From Calditrichota bacterium (GTDB lineage: Bacteria > Electryoneota > B3-LCP), in contig JAGVQJ010000152.1 in NCBI GenBank assembly GCA_020051775.1, positions 1 through 47,166 of the forward strand: a stretch of 47,166 bases of DNA. The letters are read 5' to 3'. A program made the position numbers and the translations under genes. Position 1 is the first letter of the stretch, and each line of letters starts with the position of its first letter. This document shows positions 40,487 through 47,166 of this stretch, piece by piece. The notes under the pieces were generated by a model. It was given only the letters and a program-made list of their open reading frames with translations. It was not told the DNA's origin and did no database searches.

Positions 40487-42508
40487 CTAACGCACTACAA
40501 CCGCTTTATCGACTCTGACCTCTCCCCCCGCTTCCAACCTGACCAGAAAAACTCCCGATGAAGGCGTTTGCCAGGTGAATTGATGCCTTCCCGCTGCTTG
40601 GCTTGGCCATTCCTGCCTTTTCACCAGCCTCCCGGAGATATCATACACCTGCAAATTGACCGATCCGATTGAAGGCAGTTCATAATTGACCACAACGCCG
40701 ATGCTGGAGTTATAGCAGCGAAGAGAGGGCAGCACAGCAACCTCCAGAGAAGGATCTAGAGTTATTTGTCCATGAACTTTCAGCCATCCTTGGTCACTGC
40801 CTTCGGGGCTGGTACTGGCGGTGGTCCCTAACTTTGTGAGAACCAAAGAATCGGAAGCCCAGATCTCGGAGGGATAATCTCCCGCGCAAACGATATAGGT
40901 GTAGTTGCCGGAGGGAGCGGTCGCTGGGACCATTTGCTGTCGTTGCCACACGGTGACGCCGGTATCCAGCACCGTGGTCAGCGGAGTCTGCAATGGGCCG
41001 CCAAGGTGGCCATTAGGCAGGATGACCTTCGCCCAAAAATCGGTTGTTTGCGAGCTCCCGTTCAGATTGGTCGTCCTGAGCAGATATTCAAAACTCCCGC
41101 CGTTGGCTGGGATCTGAATCGGTGCGGTGAAGGGGATCAGTTCCAGAGACAGATTCGGCGCCGTCGCCTGAGTGTATTTCACCGTGGCGTAATCGTTATT
41201 TCCGAATTGACCGCTTTGCCCGGTCACGTAGACGCACCCGGCCGGATCTATAGCGATGTCATTGGCCTGATCATCGTCATTCTGCGGGCCATTATAGAGA
41301 ATACTCCAGAGCACTTGCCCGGAGGGGCTGTATTTGAAGGTGGCGTAATTTGTGCTCCCGCCGGTGATGTAAATGTTCCCCTCGGCATCCAGGGCCAGGG
41401 ATTGGCAGAAATCATACATGCCCTGGTGGTGACGCACCACCCATACCTGGATACCCGCACTGCTGTATTTCAGAGTCGCAAAATCGTCGTACGTCGCGCC
41501 GCCGTAGTCATAGCCGGTCACGTAAACGGATCCTGATGCGGTATCCACGGCCACATCAAAGGCCCGGTCTGCGCCACCGGCGGGGCCGTCATAGCGGGCC
41601 ACCCACTGAAGGGCGCCATCAGCGTTGTATTTGATCGTGGCGTAGTCGTCATCATCCGCCATCGTCCCGGTGCTCCAGCCGGTAACTACCACATTACCCT
41701 GATGGTCGAGATCCAGAGCACGGGCCTGGTCATCAGTTTTGCCCGGGCCGTGATGGTAACGCTGGACCCATAACTGCCGACCGGTGGCATCGTATTTGAT
41801 CGTGGCGTAATCCATCCCCAGGAAGTCTCCTCCCCAACTGGCCCCGGTGATATAAACGGAGCCGTCCCCGTCTACGGCGATATCATAGGCCACGTCAATA
41901 TAATGCGCAGGGCCATCATAACGAGCGGCCCACTGTTGCACGCCCTGGTTGTTGTATTTGATCGTGACAAAATCGAAGGAAGACGTTTCGCCGAAGCTTT
42001 CGCCGGTGACATAGACATTTCCATTGACATCCAGGCAGATAGCATGGGCGGCTTCATTGCCGGAGGCGGGGCCGTTATATTGCGCCTGCCATAAGAGCGC
42101 ACCCGTGCCGCTGTATTTTAAGATCAGAATATCCTTATTGCTGATAGCGTTGGTCGTAAATCCGGTTACATACACGTTGCCTGCTGCATCCATTTCCATC
42201 GCCTCGGCGCAATCCCAATCATGCGTGGGGCCATCGTAACGCATCGCCCAAAGCAGCTGGCCGGTCGGAGAATACTTGAGGGTAGCCCAGTCGTAGAAGG
42301 TGCTGCCGCCGAAGCTCCAGCCGGTGACGAAGACGTTTCCCTGCCCGTCCACCGCAATAGCTTTGGCGTAGTCTTCACTGCCGGCGGGACCCGCGTAAAC
42401 GGCCGCCCATTGCTGCGTCACCTGCGCCGGAATTTCGTTTGGCGCGGACGATATGCCGAAAATTATCAAGATAAGAGCGCAGGTAATCCGCTGAAATTGC
42501 GATTTCAT
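40487..42508 (-). CDS. Secreted SBBP-repeat beta-propeller with T9SS sorting domain
   Basis: 673 residues. Signal peptide (ALILIIFGISSAP), then about eight repeats of an SBBP type: DYAKAIAVDGQGNVFVTGWS, DCAEAMEMDAAGNVYVTGFT, EAAHAICLDVNGNVYVTGES, DVAYDIAVDGDGSVYITGAS and more, each followed by DYATIKYN-like strands. A linker similar to that of the 1319 gene (PANGGSFEYLLRTTN) leads to a C-terminal sorting domain (GSVNLQVYDISGRLVKRQEW, SGVFLVRLEAGG, VVVR) without the usual NPFN. Likely exported surface protein of unknown binding role. Confidence 0.85.
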   Translation of the reverse strand: MKSQFQRITCALILIIFGISSAPNEIPAQVTQQWAAVYAGPAGSEDYAKAIAVDGQGNVFVTGWSFGGSTFYDWATLKYSPTGQLLWAMRYDGPTHDWDCAEAMEMDAAGNVYVTGFTTNAISNKDILILKYSGTGALLWQAQYNGPASGNEAAHAICLDVNGNVYVTGESFGETSSFDFVTIKYNNQGVQQWAARYDGPAHYIDVAYDIAVDGDGSVYITGASWGGDFLGMDYATIKYDATGRQLWVQRYHHGPGKTDDQARALDLDHQGNVVVTGWSTGTMADDDDYATIKYNADGALQWVARYDGPAGGADRAFDVAVDTASGSVYVTGYDYGGATYDDFATLKYSSAGIQVWVVRHHQGMYDFCQSLALDAEGNIYITGGSTNYATFKYSPSGQVLWSILYNGPQNDDDQANDIAIDPAGCVYVTGQSGQFGNNDYATVKYTQATAPNLSLELIPFTAPIQIPANGGSFEYLLRTTNLNGSSQTTDFWAKVILPNGHLGGPLQTPLTTVLDTGVTVWQRQQMVPATAPSGNYTYIVCAGDYPSEIWASDSLVLTKLGTTASTSPEGSDQGWLKVHGQITLDPSLEVAVLPSLRCYNSSIGVVVNYELPSIGSVNLQVYDISGRLVKRQEWPSQAAGRHQFTWQTPSSGVFLVRLEAGGEVRVDKAVVVR

Positions 42509-42583
42509 CTTCCCTCCTTTTTGGCCGCAGTACGGCTGAAGATGGATAGATAGCCAAACCAGGAACCGAGGACTGTGGTACGG

Positions 42584-43351
42584 TTATCTTGTATGGCTTC
42601 TTCGCTTCCCTATCTCATGTACAGTTTTAACGTATTGGCGTAATATTTCCTCCCCCGCTTCCGTTTCCAACGCCGTCCCCACCGCGATGAAATCCGCTCC
42701 GGCTCTGACTTTGGCGGCGGCGATTTCGGGTGAACGAATGCCTCCCCCCACGATCAAGGGCAGATGGACGGTTCGCCGCACGGCAGCGACGATCTCGTCC
42801 GGTACAGGAGCATCTGCCCCAGAACCAGCCTCCAGGTAGATCATCTTCAAGCCCAGGTATTGCCCGGCTAAAGCATGGTCGGCGGCCAGACCGGGATTGT
42901 CGCGCGGCAACGGTTGCGTGCCGGAGACCTCTTCCACCGCCGTGGTCTTGCCTGAGGCAATCAGCATGTACCCGGTGGAGATGGTTTCCAATTCGTAGCT
43001 GTGAATGAGGGGCGCCGCCTGGACGTGCTCTTCGATCAGCCAGCGCGGATTACGCCCGGAAATCAGAGACAGGAACAGCAGGGCGTCGGCGTCCGGGGAA
43101 AGCTGAGTGTGTCCGCCGGGGAAAATAATGAGCGGCAGATCGCAGGCGCTTTTGACTGCCGTTACCGCTTCTTTGAAATCATGATTAACCATGCGGCTGC
43201 CGCCAATCAGCAGTGCGTCCACTCCGGCGTCGCGGCATAGACAGGCTTTGGCCGCGAGAACTTCAGGCGCGTGGTCGTCGGGATCCAGCAGGACGAAGAA
43301 ACCAGCGCCTTTTTCGCGGCGGATAGATAAAAGTTGATCGTAGATGGTCAT
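42584..43351 (-). CDS. Geranylgeranylglyceryl-phosphate synthase (bacterial group II, PcrB-like)
   Basis: Makes the ether bond between an isoprenoid-PP and glycerol-1-phosphate. TIM barrel: GFFVLLDPDD (Mg-binding), DALLIGGSRM, PLIIFPGGHTQLSPDADALL, LSLISGRNPRWLIEEHV, LETISTGYMLIASG, MIYLEAGSGADAPVPDEIVA, LPLIVGGGIRSPE (phosphate site) and GADFIAVGTALE. This is the group II sequence type seen in Bacteroidetes and archaea. A glycerol-1-phosphate dehydrogenase partner is not in the window, so the glycerol-1-phosphate source is open. It ends an operon 10 nt after the FAH-family gene. Confidence 0.92.
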   Translation of the reverse strand: MTIYDQLLSIRREKGAGFFVLLDPDDHAPEVLAAKACLCRDAGVDALLIGGSRMVNHDFKEAVTAVKSACDLPLIIFPGGHTQLSPDADALLFLSLISGRNPRWLIEEHVQAAPLIHSYELETISTGYMLIASGKTTAVEEVSGTQPLPRDNPGLAADHALAGQYLGLKMIYLEAGSGADAPVPDEIVAAVRRTVHLPLIVGGGIRSPEIAAAKVRAGADFIAVGTALETEAGEEILRQYVKTVHEIGKRRSHTR

Positions 43352-43361
43352 AATGCCACCC

Positions 43362-44129
43362 CTATCCCCGTGCCTTCACTGAATTCCTCAACACCCCAAT
43401 CCCCTCGATCTCCACTTCCACCACATCGCCGTCGCCTAATGGCCCGACGCCTTCGGGTGTACCGGTGAGGATCAGGTCGCCGGGCAGCAGAGTCATGATG
43501 CCCGCGACGTAACGCACGATTTCGGCGGGGGAATGCACCATTAACGACAGCGGCGACTGCTGGCGCACTTGTCCGTTGACGCGGGTGGTGATCATTCCTT
43601 TTCCAGGGTCTTCAGTGGACAAGTACGGCCCCACGGGGCAGAAGGTGTCGAAACCCTTGCCTCTGGTCCACTGGCCGTCTTTCTTCTGCAGGTCGCGAGC
43701 GGTGACGTCATTGGCGGGAGTATACCCGAAGATCCCGGCACGAGCTTCATCCAGACTGGGACGGGATAGCTTGCGGCCGATGACCACTCCAAGTTCCCCC
43801 TCGAAGTCCACACGCTGGCTTTCCGGCGGCATGAGAATAATCCCATCCGGCGGCAGCAGCGCTGAGGGTGGCTTTAAAAAGAGCAGCGGTTCGGCGGGGG
43901 CTTCTTCGCCGGGATGAAGTTCTTTGACGTGTTCGCGGTAGTTTTTCCCCACGCAGACGATCTTGGTGGGAGTGCACGGCGGTAGAAATTTTGTCTCAGA
44001 GTCGAAGGCTACGCGCCGAACGTCTCGTGCCTCAGATTCCCAGGGCGCGGAGGAAAGTTCAAAGGCTTGATCACCTTCCAAGCGAACCCAGAAGTCGCGG
44101 TTATTCAGCCGTAAAAGTGCATATTTCAT
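43362..44129 (-). CDS. Fumarylacetoacetate hydrolase-family enzyme
   Basis: Beta-roll FAH fold with PTKIVCVGKNYREHVKELHP, RVDFEGELGVVIGRKL (metal Glu pair), YTPANDVTARDLQKKDGQWT (metal Asp) and RGKGFDTFCPVGPYLSTEDP, MTLLPGDLILTGTPEGVGPL. 255 residues, typical for acylpyruvases or 2-keto-acid hydrolases of aromatic degradation; substrate unknown. GGAGGAACACG precedes the ATG. Upstream of the GGGP synthase gene by 10 nt. Confidence 0.9.
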   Translation of the reverse strand: MKYALLRLNNRDFWVRLEGDQAFELSSAPWESEARDVRRVAFDSETKFLPPCTPTKIVCVGKNYREHVKELHPGEEAPAEPLLFLKPPSALLPPDGIILMPPESQRVDFEGELGVVIGRKLSRPSLDEARAGIFGYTPANDVTARDLQKKDGQWTRGKGFDTFCPVGPYLSTEDPGKGMITTRVNGQVRQQSPLSLMVHSPAEIVRYVAGIMTLLPGDLILTGTPEGVGPLGDGDVVEVEIEGIGVLRNSVKARG

Positions 44130-44139
44130 CGTGTTCCTC

Positions 44140-44250
44140 CCCGGGAATGAATTCCCGGGCTAAAAAGCTTCAGTCCACTGAAGTGGACGCAAACTGCAGT
44201 CATCCGCTTTGGCGGATCAAGAGTGAGTAGCCCAGGACTTTAGTCCTGGG
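44140..44250. repeat. Composite repeat of four hairpins
   Basis: In order: CCCGGGAAT-GA-ATTCCCGGG (44140-44159), GTCCAC-TGAA-GTGGAC (44173-44188), ATCCGC-TTTG-GCGGAT (44202-44217), CCCAGGACT-TT-AGTCCTGGG (44231-44250). Four nearly contiguous stems in 111 bp. It looks like one mobile unit: the outer hairpins are followed by CTA and preceded by TAG. Located 17 nt past the stop of the RnfC-like gene and directly before the FAH ribosome-binding site. Confidence 0.75.
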
Positions 44251-44267
44251 AAATAATCGCCTTATGG

Positions 44268-45596
44268 TTACCCCTGTATTTCCACCGCGTCCGGCCCGCA
44301 GTAGGTCACTTTCCCCGTGATCGAGGCGTGGAGACGAGCTCCCAGATGCCCTTCGGGGATTTCGCCGATGACCTGCCCCAGGGTCACGCGGTCGCCTTCT
44401 TTCACCAGTGGGATAGCGGGAGATCCCGTGCCCTGGCGGGTGGGGAGGCGCACTCGGCTGGTTTCCAGCGGGATGATCTTCAATTCCGTCTTCCCGGCGT
44501 AGGCCGCTAGTTCGTAGCGGCGTACGATGCGCTCGCCTTGCGTGCGTCGGTATTTGCGCATGGGATGATCTTCGTACTCCTTCTCGACACGCGGGTAACG
44601 AATACCGTTCTTCATCAGCCCGGCGCGGATTTCAAAGTAGATTCGCCGCGGTGACAACCACAAGGGGCAGGCGTACTCGCACATGCCGCAGAACATGCAT
44701 AGGAAAGATTCCATCACCACGTCGCTCTGGTAGGACAACCCCAGTGTGACGGCGTTCATGATCTTATGGGGGCGCAGCCTATGGCCTAAGAGGTAACGCG
44801 GGCAGGCTTCGGTGCACTGCATGCAATTGGTGCAAGCGGACTGTGCTTGCCGCAGGATATGTCTCATGGGAATGGAACGCTTCTGCAACAGGAAATTATC
44901 GGCAGGCAGGACGAACAGCCCTGAAGTGGTCTTGGTGACGGGTGTATCCAGGGATTCCTTAACCTCTCCCATCATTGGGCCGCCGATGTAGAGCACGGGG
45001 CTCTCGCAGGTCAGTCCGCCGCAAGCTCGAATAATGTCAGAGGCCATCATCCCCAAGGGAGCTTCCACCACTTGAGCTTTTCCGACTTCGCCCACGACGG
45101 TCAGCACGCGGCGTGTTACGGGAATGCTCTGCATTGCCCGCGCCAGGTTGACCAGCGTCTCGACGTTCTGAATAACCACGCCGACTTCCGGCGGGATGCC
45201 GGCTTCGGGCACGCGCCGTCCGGTGACTTCGCGCACCATCTCCTGCTCGTCGCCGGCGGGATAGTAGTCGGCCAGCTTGAAGATCTCGGCGGCTTGCGTT
45301 CCGGCGCGCGACTGCAAGTGGCTGATCACCGCGCCTCGCTTGGCTTTGATGGCAATGACGCGGCGGTTCGCGCCCACGGCTCGAGCCGCCAGTTCCAACC
45401 CTTCCACCAGTTCGCCGGTGCGGCTGACCATCACCGCCTGGTCGTTGGCCAGAAGCGGTTCGCATTCGGCACCGTTGGCGATGACGGTGTCAGCCCGCGC
45501 TTGTAGCTTGACGTGCGTGGGAAAACCGGCTCCGCCTGCGCCCACCACACCCGCCTCGCGCGCGGCGCGGGAAATATCTTTCGAGTCGTTATTCAT
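44268..45596 (-). CDS. PduS/RnfC-like NADH-binding Fe-S flavoprotein
   Basis: 442 residues. N-terminal AREAGVVGAGGAGFPTHVKL and VIANGAECEPLLANDQAVMV are the Gly-rich NADH/FMN region shared by PduS, RnfC and NuoF; SLBB-like PLGMMASDIIRACGGLTCES follows. Two ferredoxin clusters: CTNCMQCTEACP and CMFCGMCEYACP. The C-terminal IPEGHLGARLHASITGKVTY is a barrel-sandwich-like part. PduS reduces cobalamin in propanediol microcompartments, RnfC feeds the Rnf pump; neither partner set is nearby, so the electron acceptor is unknown. Confidence 0.85.
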   Translation of the reverse strand: MNNDSKDISRAAREAGVVGAGGAGFPTHVKLQARADTVIANGAECEPLLANDQAVMVSRTGELVEGLELAARAVGANRRVIAIKAKRGAVISHLQSRAGTQAAEIFKLADYYPAGDEQEMVREVTGRRVPEAGIPPEVGVVIQNVETLVNLARAMQSIPVTRRVLTVVGEVGKAQVVEAPLGMMASDIIRACGGLTCESPVLYIGGPMMGEVKESLDTPVTKTTSGLFVLPADNFLLQKRSIPMRHILRQAQSACTNCMQCTEACPRYLLGHRLRPHKIMNAVTLGLSYQSDVVMESFLCMFCGMCEYACPLWLSPRRIYFEIRAGLMKNGIRYPRVEKEYEDHPMRKYRRTQGERIVRRYELAAYAGKTELKIIPLETSRVRLPTRQGTGSPAIPLVKEGDRVTLGQVIGEIPEGHLGARLHASITGKVTYCGPDAVEIQG

Positions 45597-45707
45597 TAAA
45601 GATAATATAGCAACTTTGAAGTGGAATTGCCACGAAATTGTGCGCTTTGCAACTTGGCAGGTGATTTGAAAGTAAGCTTATAGGATGGTGAGAGGGCTGA
45701 AACTTGC

Positions 45708-45736
45708 TTGACAAGCCGAGGAATTCTTCGTATATT
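45708..45736 (+). promoter_or_regulatory. Promoter of tRNA-Arg
   Basis: TTGACA (45708-45713), 17-nt spacer, TATATT (45731-45736): 6/6 and 5/6 consensus. The mature tRNA begins 22 nt after the -10 box, leaving a short 5' leader for RNase P to remove. Confidence 0.85.
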
Positions 45737-45757
45737 AATTTGCTATATTTGGAAAGC

Positions 45758-45830
45758 GCCCCTGTAGCTCAGTTGGATAGAGCACTGGCCTCCGGAGCCA
45801 GGTGCCCGGGTTCGAATCCCGGCGGGGGTA
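45758..45830 (+). tRNA. tRNA-Arg (anticodon CCG)
   Basis: 73 nt cloverleaf: D arm GTAGCTCAGTTGGATAGAGC, anticodon stem CTGGC/GCCAG with loop CTCCGGA (anticodon CCG, reading CGG), T arm CCGGG-TTCGAAT-CCCGG, acceptor GCCCCTG with CGGGGGT (one U-G and one G-U pair), discriminator A. CCA is not encoded (CAAA follows). Own promoter upstream and terminator downstream. Confidence 0.95.
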
Positions 45831-45883
45831 CAAATTTAGTGGCTGGTTGCTGGTGGCTGGAATAAAAGAGCGTATGGGGGTGG

Positions 45884-45909
45884 CCCGATCGGTTACGGTC
45901 GGGTTTTTA
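45884..45909 (+). terminator. tRNA-Arg terminator, also a GGTGGCCCG-hairpin repeat copy
   Basis: CCCGATCG-GTTA-CGGTCGGG followed by TTTTTA, 8-bp stem with one G-U pair. The preceding GGTGG and the CGGGTTT tail match the family also found in leuS (8279-8305) and at 45950-45971, so a repeat element acts as terminator here. The remainder of 45831-46137 is a TGGCTGG/TTGCTGG tract, the hairpin below, other short palindromes (CGACCC...GGGTCG at 45991-46008) and CCCC-GTT-GGGG (46071-46081) before a T-rich stretch; no gene. Confidence 0.8.
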
Positions 45910-45949
45910 TTTGTCTGATTTGCAGATTTTCTATTGTCTGGGCGGGTGG

Positions 45950-45971
45950 CCCGGTTTGCTCGCAAACCGGG
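45950..45971 (+). repeat. GGTGGCCCG-hairpin repeat, third copy
   Basis: CCCGGTTTG-CTCG-CAAACCGGG, perfect 9-bp stem, preceded by GGGTGG and followed by TTTATTG. Repeats the structure of the element 60 bp upstream and of the one inside leuS, with completely different stem sequence but compensatory arms, i.e. conserved form rather than sequence. Confidence 0.8.
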
Positions 45972-46137
45972 TTTATTGTAAAAGAAGGTTCGACCCGTAT
46001 CGGGGTCGGTAGGTGAGGAGGGTGGGGGGCTATTTTCTCCGGATTGAAACCCCCGGCTGTTCACATTCAACCCCGTTGGGGCTGTCCTTTTATTTTTTTA
46101 ATTTTCTAACACTAACACTAACGACCAGCTACCAATT

Positions 46138-46677
46138 CTACCCCTCCTTCAACACCCCCAGATACGGCAGGTCGCGGTAGCGGCCGTTGTAGTCCAACCC
46201 ATACCCCACCACGAAGACGTCTTCTATTTTGAAACCCACGTAGTCGGCCTGAATATCGGCCAGGCGGCGGCTGGGTTTGTCTAAGAGTACGCAGGTGTGG
46301 ATCTGCGCAGCGCCGCGATCCTGGATGTAATTGCGGGCGTATTCCAGGGTGCGGCCGGTGTCCAGAATGTCGTCTACAATCAAGACCCAGCGGCCGTTGA
46401 CGTCCAAGGACATGTCGCGCAGCAGGCGCATTTCGCCGCTCGATTTCGTGCCGGAATAGCTGGTAACGAAGATGAAGTCAATCAGCGGGTGGATATCGTT
46501 GATGTAGAGCAGCCGCACCAGGTCGGCGGTAAACATGAAACTTCCGCGCAGAATGCCGATGACGGTCAACTGCCGGCCCCGCAGGTCGCGCGCCAGTTCC
46601 AGGACCATCTGTCCCAAGCGGACCTTGATTTCCAGCTCGGTGATGAGCGGTTCGCGATGGAGGGAGAATTGATTCAT
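46138..46677 (-). CDS. hpt: Hypoxanthine phosphoribosyltransferase
   Basis: Purine salvage: hypoxanthine or guanine plus PRPP to IMP or GMP. PRPP loop [54 protein letters not shown] (flexible loop) and [20 protein letters not shown]. 179 residues. Its ATG overlaps the thiC stop by ATGA. Confidence 0.95.
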   Translation of the reverse strand: MNQFSLHREPLITELEIKVRLGQMVLELARDLRGRQLTVIGILRGSFMFTADLVRLLYINDIHPLIDFIFVTSYSGTKSSGEMRLLRDMSLDVNGRWVLIVDDILDTGRTLEYARNYIQDRGAAQIHTCVLLDKPSRRLADIQADYVGFKIEDVFVVGYGLDYNGRYRDLPYLGVLKEG

Positions 46678-47166
46678 GGGGTTTTATTCATATTGATGGA
46701 GCATAATTTTCCGCACATGGTGCAGACGATCTCGTCGTAGGCTTCGCTCTGGCGGCGCTTGTTGCGAGCCAGTTCGCCGTCAATGGCCAAATTGTACATG
46801 CCTTCCCAATCAAGGGCCACGCGCGCCTGAGACATCTTGCGATCCCATTCGGCGGCGCCGGGGAGGCCCTTGGCGATATCGCCGGAGTGCGCCGCGATGC
46901 GGGCGGCGAAGACGCCTTCACGCACTTCGGCAATCGTGGGCAGACGCAGATGTTCGGCGGGCGTGACATAGCAGAGGAAATCGGCGCCAGACGCAGCCGC
47001 GAGGGCTCCGCCGATGGCCGAGGTGATGTGGTCATACCCGGGAGCCACGTCGGTGGTCAAAGGGCCTAACACATAGAAGGGCGCGCCGTCGCAGATGGTT
47101 TTTTCAAGCTGGATGTTGGCTTTGACCTGATCCAAAGGAACGTGCCCCGGCCCTTCGATCATGGCC
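46674..47166 (-). CDS. thiC: Phosphomethylpyrimidine synthase ThiC, C-terminal part (continues beyond window)
   Basis: Radical-SAM enzyme of thiamine synthesis that turns AIR into HMP-phosphate. Visible: [60 protein letters not shown], and the terminal CxxCxxxxC cluster motif [10 protein letters not shown]. The reading frame is open to the window end, so the N-terminus lies outside. A TPP riboswitch, if present, would be outside too. Overlaps hpt by ATGA. Confidence 0.94.
   Translation of the reverse strand, partial: AMIEGPGHVPLDQVKANIQLEKTICDGAPFYVLGPLTTDVAPGYDHITSAIGGALAAASGADFLCYVTPAEHLRLPTIAEVREGVFAARIAAHSGDIAKGLPGAAEWDRKMSQARVALDWEGMYNLAIDGELARNKRRQSEAYDEIVCTMCGKLCSINMNKTP

Noticed and set aside
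45735..46070. 111-residue minus-strand open frame over the tRNA
   Set aside because: It is antisense to tRNA-Arg (the LYPRRDSNPG peptide is the known false translation of tRNA T-arm sequence) and to hairpin repeats.

Overview
The window looks like a chromosomal segment from an uncultivated Gram-negative bacterium of the FCB superphylum (Fibrobacteres-Chlorobi-Bacteroidetes and relatives such as KSB1, Zixibacteria or Calditrichota; the phylum cannot be fixed from sequence reading alone). The reasons are five secreted proteins ending in an NPFN-type type IX secretion (T9SS) sorting domain, a complete Tol-Pal operon (outer membrane), bacillithiol genes bshA and bshB1, the squalene genes hpnC and hpnD, and a bacterial geranylgeranylglyceryl-phosphate synthase. 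Most genes are GC-rich; three stretches (1-974, 4897-6336, 9309-10595) are visibly AT-rich and look acquired.

Layout. 1-974: 3' part of a prokaryotic Argonaute whose PIWI domain lacks the catalytic residues. 1319-4779: secreted GSDH-type beta-propeller and a convergent POT-like transporter. 4831-4875: 45-bp two-tier palindrome in the divergent region before an AAA/DUF4143 ATPase (4897-6336). 6499-9021: leuS, carrying two palindromic repeats inside its reading frame; upstream lie a heptamer array, a trypsin-like protease with a perfect sigma70-type promoter, and a second, truncated copy of the leuS 5' end (10803-10955). 10995-16303: DUF4382 lipoprotein-tolQ-tolR-tolA/tonB-tolB-pal-cpoB on the minus strand. 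16481-18909: an uncharacterised three-gene operon (helical protein, membrane protein with SH3-like tail, nitrilase). 19294-25961: surface-glycan genes (a GT-GT-methyltransferase fusion, a methyltransferase, a double GT2, an SGNH hydrolase). 26247-29842: three tandem T9SS-cargo paralogues with hairpin repeats just past each stop. 29949-33055: an M28 peptidase with an M19-like tail and an M48 lipoprotein peptidase. 33107-40451: a long minus-strand run for sugar phosphates, squalene precursors and bacillithiol (Mpv17-like, bshB1, bshA, manB-type mutase, zinc mini-protein, hpnC, hpnD, pgi). 40487-45596: SBBP-repeat T9SS protein, GGGP synthase, FAH-family enzyme, PduS/RnfC-like flavo-Fe-S protein. 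45758-45830: tRNA-Arg(CCG) with promoter and terminator. 46138-47166: hpt and the 3' end of thiC.

Two themes stand out. First, the window is dense in small palindromic repeat families, several at 3' ends of genes at near-constant spacing and two translated inside leuS. Second, accessory defence or regulatory cargo sits between housekeeping operons: the inactive pAgo at the left edge, the palindrome-controlled ATPase/transporter pair, and a protease flanked by direct repeats of the leuS 5' end.
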